DNA from: Escarpia spicata
Taxonomy: Eukaryota; Annelida; Polychaeta; Sabellida; Siboglinidae
NCBI GenBank assembly: GCA_963995525.1
Contig: CAXEFP010000908.1
Coordinates: 186,001 to 250,000, forward strand
Reading direction: 5' to 3'
DNA length: 64,000 nucleotides
A program made the position numbers and the translations under genes. Under the pieces are notes generated by a model. That model ran no database searches, was not told where the DNA came from, and saw only the letters and a program-made list of their open reading frames with translations. Positions within the stretch are counted from its first letter, which is position 1. Each line of letters opens with the position of its first letter. This document shows, one piece after another, positions 1 through 11,400 of the stretch.

Positions 1-285
1 CACGAGACAAACATGTCCCATGTCAAAATGTTCGAAAAAAATTAATGCATATCACAGCAAAACGGTATTTGTAGTGCACTTTTTCGGCGGAAGGATCCTT
101 AATGTGGTCTTACCCCAAATACATGTTTTGCATGTTACAAATCTTCACGAAGGCTAGATTGATATCAAGCTACACACATAACTAGATTAACCCCAAATGG
201 GAATGCATGTTACCGTTTTATCCCCGTCACGTAAGTTACAAGAACATATTACGTAAGTTATAGGTATGAAAACTCATCCCCATTT
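1..285. repeat. Partial monomer at left edge (type b, one T short)
   Basis: This copy begins inside a type-b monomer at CACGAG. It has CATGTCAAAATG, five instead of six T at 80-84, AAATACATG and GGTATG. The same private combination recurs in the monomer at 1924, six monomers downstream, so it is the first unit of a six-monomer repeat. Confidence 0.9.
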
Positions 286-3226
286 GAAGTTTTTTCTTGT
301 CTAAAGCAGCAGTACCTTCAGTACTCACGAGACAAACATGTCCCATATCAAAGTGTTCGAAAAAAATTAATGCATATCACAGCAAAACGGTATTTGTAGT
401 GCACTTTTTTCGGCGGAAGGATCTTTAATGTGGTCTTACCCCAAATAGATGTTATGCATGTTACAAATCTTCACGAAGGCTAGATTGATATCAAGCTACA
501 CACATAACTAGATTAATCACAAATGGGAATGCATGTTACCGTTCTATCTCCGTCACGTAAGTTACAAGAACATAATTTTTTTATTACGTAAGTTATAGGT
601 GTGAAAACTAATCCCCATTTGAAGTTTTTTCTTATCTAAAGCAGCAGTACATTCAGTACTCACGAGACAAACATGTCCCATGTCAAAGTGTTCGAAAAAA
701 ATTAATGCATATCACAGCAAAACGGTATTTGTAGTGCATTTTTTTCGGCGGAAGGATCCTTAATGTGGTCGTATCCCAAATAGATGATTTGCATGTTACA
801 AATCTTCACGAAGGCTAGATTGATATCAAGCTACACACATAACTAGATTAACCCCAAATGGGAATGCATGTTACCGTTTTATCCCCGTCACGTAAGTTAC
901 AAGAACATATTACGTAAGTTATAGGTGTGAAAACTCATCCCCATTTGAAGTTTTTTCTTGTCTAAAGCAGCAGTACCTTCAGTACTCACGAGACAAACAT
1001 GTCCCATATCAAAGTGTTCGAAAAAAATTAATGCATATCACAGCAAAACGGTATTTGTAATGCACTTTTTTCGGCGGAAGGATATTTAATGTGGTCTTAC
1101 CCCAAATAGATGTTTTGCATGTTACAAATCTTCACGAAGGCTAGATTGATATCAAGCTACACACATAACTAGATTAACCCCAAATGGGAATGCATGTTAC
1201 CGTTTTATCCCCGTCACGTAAGTTACAAGAACATATTACGTAAGTTATAGGTGTGAAAACTCATCCCCATTTGAAATTTTTTCTTGTCTAAAGCAGCAGT
1301 ACCTTCAGTACTCACGAGACAAACATGTCCCATATCAAAGTGTTCGAAAAAAATTAATGCATATCACAGCAAAACGGTATTTGTAATGCACTTTTTTCGG
1401 CGGAAGGATATTTAATGTGGTCTTACCCCAAATAGATGTTTTGCATGTTACAAATCTTCACGAAGGCTAGATTGATATCAAGCTACACACATAACTAGAT
1501 TAACCCCAAATGGGAATACATGTTACCGTTTTATCCCCGTCACGTAAGTTACAAGAACATATTACGTAAGTTATAGGTGTGAAAACTCATCCCCATTTGA
1601 AGTTTTTTCTTGTCTAAAGCAGCAGTACCTTCAGTACTCACGAGACAAACATGTCCCATATCAAAGTGTTCGAAAAAAATTAATGCATATCACAGCAAAA
1701 CGGTATTTGTAATGCACTTTTTCGGCGGAAGGATATTTAATGTGGTCTTACCCCAAATAGATGTTTTGCATGTTACAAATCTTCACGAAGGCTAGATTGA
1801 TATCAAGCTACACACATAACTAGATTAACCCCAAATGGGAATGCATGTTACCGTTTTATCCCCGTCACGTAAGTTACAAGAACATATTACGTAAGTTATA
1901 GGTGTGAAAACTCATCCCCATTTGATGTTTTATCTTGTCTAAAGCAGCAGTACATTCAGTACTCACGAGACAAACATGTCCCATGTCAAAATGTTCGAAA
2001 AAAATTAATGCATATCACAGCAAAACGGTATTTGTAGTGCACTTTTTCGGCGGAAGGATCCTTAATGTGGTCTTACCCCAAATACATGTTTTGCATGTTA
2101 CAAATCTTCACGAAGGCTAGATTGATATCAAGCTACACACATAACTAGATTAACCCCAAATGGGAATGCATGTTACCGTTTTATCCCCGTCACGTAAGTT
2201 ACAAGAACATATTACGTAAGTTATAGGTATGAAAACTCATCCCCATTTGAAGTTTTTTCTTGTCTAAAGCAGCAGTACCTTCAGTACTCACGAGACAAAC
2301 ATGTCCCATATCAAAGTGTTCGAAAAAAATTAATGCATATCACAGCAAAACGGTATTTGTAGTGCACTTTTTTCGGCGGAAGGATCTTTAATGTGGTCTT
2401 ACCCCAAATAGATGTTATGCATGTTACAAATCTTCACGAAGGCTAGATTGATATCAAGCTACACACATAACTAGATTAATCACAAATGGGAATGCATGTT
2501 ACCGTTCTATCTCCGTCACGTAAGTTACAAGAACATATTACATAAGTTATAGGTGTGAAAACTAATCCCCATTTGAAGTTTTTTCTTATCTAAAGCAGCA
2601 GTACATTCAGTACTCACGAGACAAACATGTCCCATGTCAAAGTGTTCGAAAAAAATTAATGCATATCACAGCAAAACGGTATTTGTAGTGCATTTTTTTC
2701 GGCGGAAGGATCCTTAATGTGGTCGTATCCCAAATAGATGATTTGCATGTTACAAATCTTCACGAAGGTTAGATTGATATCAAGCTACACACATAACTAG
2801 ATTAACCCCAAATGGGAATGCATGTTACCGTTTTATCCCCGTCACGTAAGTTACAAGAACATATTACGTAAGTTATAGGTGTGAAAACTCATCCCCATTT
2901 GAAGTTTTTTCTTGTCTAAAGCAGCAGTACCTTCAGTACTCACGAGACAAACATGTCCCATATCAAAGTGTTCGAAAAAAATTAATGCATATCACAGCAA
3001 AACGGTATTTGTAATGCACTTTTTTCGGCGGAAGGATCTTTAATGTGGTCTTACCCCAAATAGATGTTATGCATGTTACAAATCTTCACGAAGGCTAGAT
3101 TGATATCAAGCTACACACATAACTAGATTAATCACAAATGGGAATGCATGTTACCGTTCTATCTCCGTCACGTAAGTTACAAGAACATATTACGTAAGTT
3201 ATAGGTGTGAAAACTCATCCCCATTT
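286..3226. repeat. Six-monomer unit (b c d e e e) and a partial second copy
   Basis: With the edge copy as b, the order is c (286, with a 9-bp insertion), d (621), e (947), e (1273), e (1599, one T short), then b (1924), c (2249), d (2575) and an e/c hybrid (2901). The b copies share AAATACATG plus the five-T tract; the two landmarks are 1963 bp apart, which is 6 x 326 plus the net indels. The d copies are the GTCGTATCCC subtype. The hybrid at 2901 has e-type GTAATGC, then c-type GGATCT, GTTATGC and AATCACAAA, but returns to AAACTCATCC at its end. Three e monomers in a row occur nowhere else in the window. Confidence 0.82.
574..582. other. 9-bp A/T insertion in one monomer
   Basis: Between GAACAT and ATTACG this c monomer carries AATTTTTTT, making it 335 bp long. 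It is the largest length change in the window and was not copied into the paralogous c monomers at 2249, 3553 or 5835. It lies in the loop of the ACGTAA/TTACGT inverted repeat. Confidence 0.95.
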
Positions 3227-6200
3227 GATGTTTTATCTTGTCTAAAGCAGCAGTACATTCAGTACTCACGAGACAAACATGTCCCATGTCAAAATGTTCG
3301 AAAAAAATTAATGCATATCACAGCAAAACGGTATTTGTAGTGCACTTTTTTTGGCGGAAGGATCCTTAATGTGGTCTTACCCCAAATATATGTTTTGCAT
3401 GTTACAAATCTTCACGAAGGCTAGATTGATATCAAGCTACACACATAACTAGATTAACCCCAAATGGGAATGCATGTTACCGTTTTATCCCCGTCACGTA
3501 AGTTACAAGAACATATTACGTAAGTTATAGGTATGAAAACTCATCCCCATTTGAAGTTTTTTCTTGTCTAAAGCAGCAGTACCTTCAGTACTCACGAGAC
3601 AAACATGTCCCATATCAAAGTGTTCGAAAAAAATTAATGCATATCACAGCAAAACGGTATTTGTAGTGCACTTTTTTCGGCGGAAGGATCTTTAATGTGG
3701 TCTTACCCCAAATAGATGTTATGCATGTTACAAATCTTCACGAAGGCTAGATTGATATCAAGCTACACACATAACTAGATTAATCACAAATGGGAATGAA
3801 TGTTACCGTTCTATCTCCGTCACGTAAGTTACAAGAACATATTACGTAAGTTATAGGTGTGAAAACTAATCCCCATTTGAAGTTTTTTCTTATCTAAAGC
3901 AGCAGTACATTCAGTACTCACGAGACAAACATGTCCCATGTCAAAGTGTTCGAAACAAATTAATGCATATCACAGCAAAACGGTATTTGTAGTGCACTTT
4001 TTTCGGCGGAAGGATCCTTAATGTGGTCTTATCCCAAATAGATGATTTGCATGTTACAAATCTTCACGAAGGCTAGATTGATATCAAGCTACACACATAA
4101 CTAGATTAACCCCAAATGGGAATGCAGGTTACCGTTTTATCCCCGTCACGTAAGTTACAAGAACATATTACGTAAGTTATAGGTGTGAAAACTCATCCCC
4201 ATTTGAAGTTTTTTCTTGTCTAAAGCAGCAGTACCTTTAGTACTCACGAGACAAACATGTCCCATATCAAAGTGTTCGAAAAAAATTAATGCATATCACA
4301 GCAAAACGGTATTTGTAATGCACTTTTTTCGGCGGAAGGATATTTAATGTGGTCTTACCCCAAATAGATGTTTTGCATGTTACAAATCTTCACGAAGGCT
4401 AGATTGATATCAAGCTACACACATAACTAGATTAACCCCAAATGGGAATGCATGTTACCGTTTTATCCCCGTCACGTAAGTTACAAGAACATATTACGTA
4501 AGTTATAGGTGTGAAAACTCATCCCCATTTGATGTTTTATCTTGTCTAAAGCAGCAGTACATTCAGTACTCACGAGACAAACATGTCCCATGTCAAAATG
4601 TTCGAAAAAAATTAATGCATATCACAGCAAAACGGTATTTGTAGTGCATTTTTTTCGGCGGAAGGATCCTTAATGTGGTCGTATCCCAAATAGATGATTT
4701 GCATGTTACAAATCTTCACGAAGGCTAGATTGATATCAAGCTACACACATAACTAGATTAACCCCAAATGGGAATGCATGTTACCGTTTTATCCCCGTCA
4801 CGTAAGTTACAAGAACATATTACGTAAGTTATAGGTGTGAAAACTCATCCCCATTTGAAGTTTTTTCTTGTCTAAAGCAGCAGTACCTTCAGTACTCACT
4901 AGACAAACATGTCCCATATCAAAGTGTTCGAAAAAAATTAATGCATATCACAGCAAAACGGTATTTGTAATGCACTTTTTTCGGCGGAAGGATATTTAAT
5001 GTGGTCTTACCCCAAATAGATGTTTTGCATGTTACAAATCTTCACGAAGGCTAGATTGATATCAAGCTACACACATAACTAGATTAACCCCAAATGGGAA
5101 TGCATGTTACCGTTTTATCCCCGTCACGTAAGTTACAAGAACATATTACGTAAGTTATAGGTGTGAAAACTCATCCCCATTTGATGTTTTATCTTGTCTA
5201 AAGCAGCAGTACATTCAGTCCTCACGAGACAAACATGTCCCATGTCAAAATGTTCGAAAAAAATTAATTCATATCACAGCAAAACGGTATTTGTAGTGCA
5301 TTTTTTTCGGCGGAAGGATCCTTAATGTGGTCGTATCCCAAATAGATGATTTGCATGTTACAAATCTTCACGAAGGCTAGATTGATATCAAGCTACACAC
5401 ATAACTAGATTAACCCCAAATGGGAATGCATGTTACCGTTTTATCCCCGTCACGTAAGTTACAAGAACATATTACGTAAGTTATAGGTGTGAAAACTCAT
5501 CCCCATTTGATGTTTTATCTTGTCTAAAGCAGCAGTACATTCAGTACTCACGAGACAAACATGTCCCATGTCAAAATGTTCGAAAAAAATTAATGCATAT
5601 CACAGCAAAACGGTATTTGTAGTGCACTTTTTTTGGCGGAAGGATCCTTAATGTGGTCTTACCCCAAATATATGTTTTGCATGTTACAAATCTTCACGAA
5701 GGCTAGATTGATATCAAGCTACACACATAACTAGATTAACCCCAAATGGGAATGCATGTTACCGTTTTATCCCCGTCACGTAAGTTACAAGAACATATTA
5801 CGTAAGTTATAGGTATGAAAACTCATCCCCATTTGAAGTTTTTTCTTGTCTAAAGCAGCAGTACCTTCAGTACTCACGAGACAAACATGTCCCATATCAA
5901 AGTGTTCGAAAAAAATTAATGCATATCACAACAAAACGGTATTTGTAGTGCACTTTTTTCGGCGGAAGGATCTTTAATGTGGTCTTACCCCAAATAGATG
6001 TTATGCATGTTACAAATCTTCACGAAGGCTAGATTGATATCAAGCTACACACATAACTAGATTAATCACAAATGGGAATGCATGTTACCGTTCTATCTCC
6101 GTCACGTAAGTTACAAGAACATATTACGTAAGTTATAGGTGTGAAAACTAATCCCCATTTGAAGTTTTTTCTTATCTAAAGCAGCAGTACATTCAGTACT

Positions 6201-7790
6201 CACGAGACAAACATGTCCCATGTCAAAGTGTTCGAAAAAAATTAATGCATATCACAGCAAAACGGTATTTGTAGTGCACTTTTTTCGGCGGAAGGATCCT
6301 TAATGTGGTCTTATCCCAAATAGATGATTTGCATGTTACAAATCTTCACGAAGGCTAGATTGATATCAAGCTACACACATAACTAGATTAACCCCAAATG
6401 GGAATGCAGGTTACCGTTTTATCCCCGTCACGTAAGTTACAAGAACATATTACGTAAGTTATAGGTGTGAAAACTCATCCCCATTTGAAGTTTTTTCTTG
6501 TCTAAAGCAGCAGTACCTTCAGTACTCACGAGACAAACATGTCCCATATCAAAGTGTTCGAAAAAAATTAATGCATATCACAGCAAAACGGTATTTGTAA
6601 TGCACTTTTTTCGGCGGAAGGATATTTAATGTGGTCTTACCCCAAATAGATGTTTTGCATGTTACAAATCTTCACGAAGGCTAGATTGATATCAAGCTAC
6701 ACACATAACTAGATTAACCCCAAATGGGAATGCATGTTACCGTTTTATCCCCGTCACGTAAGTTACAAGAACATATTACGTAAGTTATAGGTGTGAAAGC
6801 TCATCCCCATTTGATGTTTTATCTTGTCTAAAGCAGCAGTACATTCAGTACTCACGAGACAAACATGTCCCATGTCAAAATGTTCGAAAAAAATTAATGC
6901 ATATCACAGCGAAACGGTATTTGTAGTGCATTTTTTTCGGCGGAAGGATCCTTAATGTGGTCGTATCCCAAATAGATGATTTGCATGTTACAAATCTTCA
7001 CGAAGGCTAGATTGATATCAAGCTACACACATAACTAGATTAACCCCAAATGGGAATGCATGTTACCGTTTTATCCCCGTCACGTAAGTTACAAGAACAT
7101 ATTACGTAAGTTATAGGTGTGAAAACTCATCCCCATTTGAAGTTTTTTCTTGTCTAAAGCAGCAGTACCTTCAGTACTCACGAGACAAACATGTCGCATA
7201 TCAAAGTGTTCGAAAAAAATTAATGCATATCACAGCAAAACGGTATTTGTAATGCACTTTTTTCGGCGGAAGGATATTTAATGTGGTCTTACCCCAAATA
7301 GATGTTTTGCATGTTACAAATCTTCACGAAGGCTAGATTGATATCAAGCTACACACATAACTAGATTAACCCCAAATGGGAATGCATGTTACCGTTTTAT
7401 CCCCGTCACGTAAGTTACAAGAACATATTACGTAAGTTATAGGTGTGAAAACTCATCCCCATTTGATGTTTTATCTTGTCTAAAGCAGCAGTACATTCAG
7501 TCCTCACGAGACAAACATGTCCCATGTCAAAATGTTCGAAAAAAATTAATGCATATCACAGCAAAACGGTATTTGTAGTGCACTTTTTTCGGCGGAAGGA
7601 TCCTTAATGTGGTCTTACCCCAAATAGATGTTTTGCATGTTACAAATCTTCACGAAGGCTAGATTGATATCAAGCTACACACATAACTAGATTAATCACA
7701 AATGGGAATGCATGTTAAAGTTCTATCTCCGTCACGTAAGTTACAGGAACATATTACGTAAGTTATAGGTGTGAAAACTAATCCCCATTT
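3227..7790. repeat. Tandem duplication of a 7-monomer HOR (2 x 2282 bp)
   Basis: Copy 1 (3227-5508) reads b c d e b/d e b/d; copy 2 (5509-7790) reads b c d e b/d e b/c. Shared private variants include TTTTTTTGG with AAATATATG in the b monomers (3227, 5509) and GCAGGTT in the d monomers (3879, 6161), each 2282 bp apart. The b/d hybrids at 4531, 5183 and 6813 have a b left half and the GTCGTATCCC/GATGATTTGC right half of the local d subtype. The last unit differs between copies, consistent with an exchange at the boundary. No type-a monomer is present. Confidence 0.85.
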
Positions 7791-8188
7791 GAAGTTTTTT
7801 CTTATCTAAAGCAGCAGTACATTCAGTACTCACGAGACAAACATGTCCCATGTCAAAGTGTTCGAAAAAAATTAATGCATATCACAGCAAAACGGTATTT
7901 GTAGTGCACTTTTTTCGGCGGAAGGATCCTTAATGTGGTCTTATCCCAAATAGATGATTTGCATATTACAAATCTTCACGAAGGCTAGATTGATATCAAG
8001 CTACAAACATAACTAGATTAACCCCAAATGGGAATGCATGTTACCGTTTTATCCCCGTCACGTAAGTTACAAGAACATATTACGTAAGTTATAGGTGTGA
8101 AAACTCATCCCCATTTGATGTTTTATCTTGTCTAAAGCAGCAGTACATTCAGTACTCACGAGACAAACATGTCCCATGTCAAAATGTT

Positions 8189-8243
8189 CGAAAAAAATTA
8201 ATGCATATCACAGCAAAACGGTATTTGTAGTGCACTTTTTTCG
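8189..8243. repeat. Inverted repeat CGAAAAAA / TTTTTTCG in each monomer (reference copy)
   Basis: CGAAAAAA (8189-8196) and TTTTTTCG (8236-8243) are perfect 8-bp reverse complements separated by 39 bp. They coincide with the A7 and T6 tracts of the monomer. The arrangement is present in most monomers and broken in a few (CGAAACAAATT variants, TTCAAAAAA variants). A cruciform or a bent-DNA element is possible; neither is shown. Confidence 0.85.
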
Positions 8244-8325
8244 GCGGAAGGATCCTTACTGTGGTCTTACCCCAAATAGATGTTTTGCATGTTACAAATC
8301 TTCACGAAGGCTAGATTGATATCAA
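8229..8325. repeat. Cluster of short perfect palindromes (reference copy)
   Basis: Within 97 bp lie AGTGCACT (8229-8236), AAGGATCCTT (8248-8257, containing BamHI) and TTGATATCAA (8316-8325, containing EcoRV). The first and last are nearly universal. The BamHI palindrome is absent from c and e monomers and from the GGATCATTACTG subtype of a. EcoRV sites are lost only in rare variants such as b*. Confidence 0.88.
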
Positions 8326-8370
8326 GCTACACACATAACTAGATTAACCCCAAATGGGAATGCATGTTAC
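8270..8370. repeat. Internal sub-repeat CCCCAAAT ... GCATGTTAC, twice per monomer
   Basis: CCCCAAAT followed by GCATGTTAC occurs at 8270-8295 and again at 8348-8370, 75-78 bp apart. A third, weaker relative begins at the monomer boundary (CCCCATTTGATGTTTT, compare CCCCAAATAGATGTTTT), about 165 bp from the first. This suggests that the 326-bp unit grew from shorter units of roughly 80 or 163 bp, now strongly diverged. Confidence 0.55.
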
Positions 8371-8443
8371 CGTTTTATCCCCGTCACGTAAGTTACAAGA
8401 ACATATTACGTAAGTTATAGGTGTGAAAACTCATCCCCATTTG
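8351..8443. repeat. Inverted repeat CAAATGGG / CCCATTTG (reference copy)
   Basis: CAAATGGG (8351-8358) pairs with CCCATTTG (8436-8443), the latter crossing the monomer boundary used here. The loop is 77 bp and contains the ACGTAA/TTACGT inverted repeat, so a nested stem structure can be drawn. The stem bases are conserved in all five types, including c. Confidence 0.7.
8386..8413. repeat. ACGTAA / TTACGT inverted repeat with TTACGTAA palindrome (reference copy)
   Basis: ACGTAA (8386-8391) and TTACGT (8406-8411) are inverted with a 14-bp loop, and TTACGTAA (8406-8413) is an 8-bp palindrome containing a SnaBI site. ACGTAAGTTA also occurs as a direct repeat with 22-bp offset, about two helical turns. 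Nearly every monomer keeps both sites; rare changes are ATTACATAAG at about 2539 and 33186. Confidence 0.85.
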
Positions 8444-11400
8444 ATGTTTTATCTTGTCTAAAGCAGCAGTACATTCAGTACTCACGAGACAAACATGTCC
8501 CATGTCAAAATGTTCGAAAAAAATTAATGCATATCACAGCAAAACGGTATTTGTAGTGCACTTTTTTCGGCGGAAGGATCCTTACTGTGGTCTTACCCCA
8601 AATAGATGTTTTGCATGTTACAAATCTTCACGAAGGCTAGATTGATATCCAGCTACACACATAACTAGATTAACCCCAAATGGGAATGCATGTTACCGTT
8701 TTATCCCCGTCACGTAAGTTACAAGAACATATTACGTAAGTTGTAGGTGTGAAAACTCATCCCCATTTGATGTTTTATCTTGTCTAAAGCAGCAGTACAT
8801 TCAGTACTCACGAGACAAACATGTCCCATGTCAAAATGTTCGAAAAAAATTAATGCATATCACAGCAAAACGGTATTTGTAGTGCACTTTTTTTGGCGGA
8901 AGGATCCTTAATGTGGTCTTACCCCAAATATATGTTTTGCATGTTACAAATCTTCACGAAGGCTAGATTGATATCAAGCTACACACATAACTAGATTAAC
9001 CCCAAATGGGAATGCATGTTACCGTTTTATCCCCGTCACGTAAGTTACAAGAACATATTACGTAAGTTATAGGTATGAAAACTCATCCCCATTTGAAGTT
9101 TTTTCTTGTCTAAAGCAGCAGTACCTTCAGTACTCACGAGACAAACATGTCCCATATCAAAGTGTTCGAAAAAAATTAATGCATATCACAGCAAAACGGT
9201 ATTTGTAGTGCACTTTTTTCGGCGGAAGGATCTTTAATGTGGTCTTACCCCAAATAGATGTTATGCATGTTACAAATCTTCACGAAGGCTAGATTGATAT
9301 CAAGCTACACACATAACTAGATTAATCACAAATGGGAATGCATGTTACCGTTCTATCTCCGTCACGTAAGTTACAAGAACATATTACGTAAGTTATAGGT
9401 GTGAAAACTAATCCCCATTTGAAGTTTTTTCTTATCTAAAGCAGCAGTACATTCAGTACTCACGAGACAAACATGTCCCATGTCAAAGTGTTCGAAAAAA
9501 ATTAATGCATATCACAGCAAAACGGTATTTGTAGTGCACTTTTTTCGGCGGAAGGATCCTTAATGTGGTCTTATCCCAAATAGATGATTTGCATGTTACA
9601 AATCTTCACGAAGGCTAGATTGATATCAAGCTACACACATAACTAGATTAACCCCAAATGGGAATGCATGTTACCGTTTTATCCCCGTCACGTAAGTTAC
9701 AAGAACATATTACGTAAGTTATAGGTGTGAAAACTCATCCCCATTTGATGTTTTATCTTGTCTAAAGCAGCAGTACATTCAGTCCTCACGAGACAAACAT
9801 GTCCCATGTCAAAATGTTCGAAAAAAATTAATGCATATCACAGCAAAACGGTATTTGTAGTGCACTTTTTTCGGCGGAAGGATCCTTAATGTGGTCTTAC
9901 CCCAAATAGATGTTTTGCATGTTACAAATCTTCACGAAGGCTAGATTGATATCAAGCTACACACATAACTAGATTAATCACAAATGGGAATGCATGTTAA
10001 AGTTCTATCTCCGTCACGTAAGTTACAAGAACATATTACGTAAGTTATAGGTGTGAAAACTAATCCCCATTTGAAGTTTTTTCTTATCTAAAGCAGCAGT
10101 ACATTCAGTACTCACGAGACAAACATGCCCCATGTCAAAGTGTTCGAAAAAAATTAATGCATATCACAGCAAAACGGTATTTGTAGTGCACTTTTTTCGG
10201 CGGAAGGATCCTTAATGTGGTCTTATCCCAAATAGATGATTTGCATATTACAAATCTTCACGAAGGCTAGATTGATATCAAGCTACAAACATAACTAGAT
10301 TAACCCCAAATGGGAATGCATGTTACCGTTTTATCCCCGTCACGTAAGTTACAAGAATATATTACGTAAGTTATAGGTGTGAAAACTCATCCCCATTTGA
10401 TGTTTTATCTTGTCTAAAGCAGCAGTACATTCAGTACTCACGAGACAAACATGTCCCATGTCAAAATGTTCGAAAACAATTAATGCATATCACAGCAAAA
10501 CGGTATTTGTAGTGCACTTTTTTTGGCGGAAGGATCCTTAATGTGGTCTTACCCCAAATATATGTTTTGCATGTTACAAATCTTCACGAAGGCTAGATTG
10601 ATATCAAGCTACACACATAACTAGATTAACCCCAAATGGGAATGCATGTTACCGTTTTATCCCCGTCACGTAAGTTACAAGAACATATTACGTAAGTTAT
10701 AGGTGTGAAAACTCATCCCCATTTGATGTTTTATCTTGTCTAAAGCAGCAGTACATTCAGTACTCACGAGACAAACATGTCCCATGTCAAAATGTTCGAA
10801 AAAAATTAATGCATATCACAGCAAAACGGTATTTGTAGTGCACTTTTTTCGGCGGAAGGATCCTTACTGTGGTCTTACCCCAAATAGATGTTTTGCATGT
10901 TACAAATCTTCACGAAGGCTAGATTGATATCAAGCTACACACATAACTAGATTAACCCCAAATGGGAATGCATGTTACCGTTTTATCCCCGTCACGTAAG
11001 TTACAAGAACATATTACGTAAGTTATAGGTGTGAAAACTCATCCCCATTTGATGTTTTATCTTGTCTAAAGCAGCAGTACATTCAGTACTCACGAGACAA
11101 ACATGTCCCATGTCAAAATGTTCGAAAAAAATTAATGCATATCACAGCAAAACGGTATTTGTAGTGCACTTTTTTCGGCGGAAGGATCCTTACTGTGGTC
11201 TTACCCCAAATAGATGTTTTGCATGTTACAAATCTTCACGAAGGCTAGATTGATATCAAGCTACACACATAACTAGATTAACCCCAAATGGGAATGCATG
11301 TTACCGTTTTATCCCCGTCACGTAAGTTACAAGAACATATTACGTAAGTTATAGGTGTGAAAACTCATCCCCATTTGATGTTTTATCTTGTCTAAAGCAG

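Larger units (their letters stand above)
8117..8442. repeat. Reference monomer, type a (326 bp)
   Basis: Type a has the GATGTTTTATCTTGTCT head, ACATTCAG, CATGTCAAAATG, GTAGTGCAC, the diagnostic GGATCCTTACTG, then GATGTTTTGC, AACCCCAAA, GTTTTATCCCC and GTGTGAAAACTC. Its defining base is C at monomer position 143, where the other types have A. That change removes an in-frame TAA and opens a 63-codon frame without any sign of coding. This copy and the next (8443-8768) are the first type-a monomers in the window; none occurs to their left. Motif positions in other entries use this copy (window position = 8116 + monomer position). Confidence 0.93.

Noticed and set aside
8187..8196. RNA polymerase III B box at GTTCGAAAA
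   Set aside because: The GTTCGA part fits, but the required C is missing, no A box is found at proper distance, and no tRNA- or SINE-like structure surrounds it.
8236..8257. CENP-B box candidate at TTCGGCGGAAGGATC
   Set aside because: The TTCG and the following A fit the NTTCGNNNNANNCGGGN pattern, but the essential CGGG is GATC here. The match is too weak.
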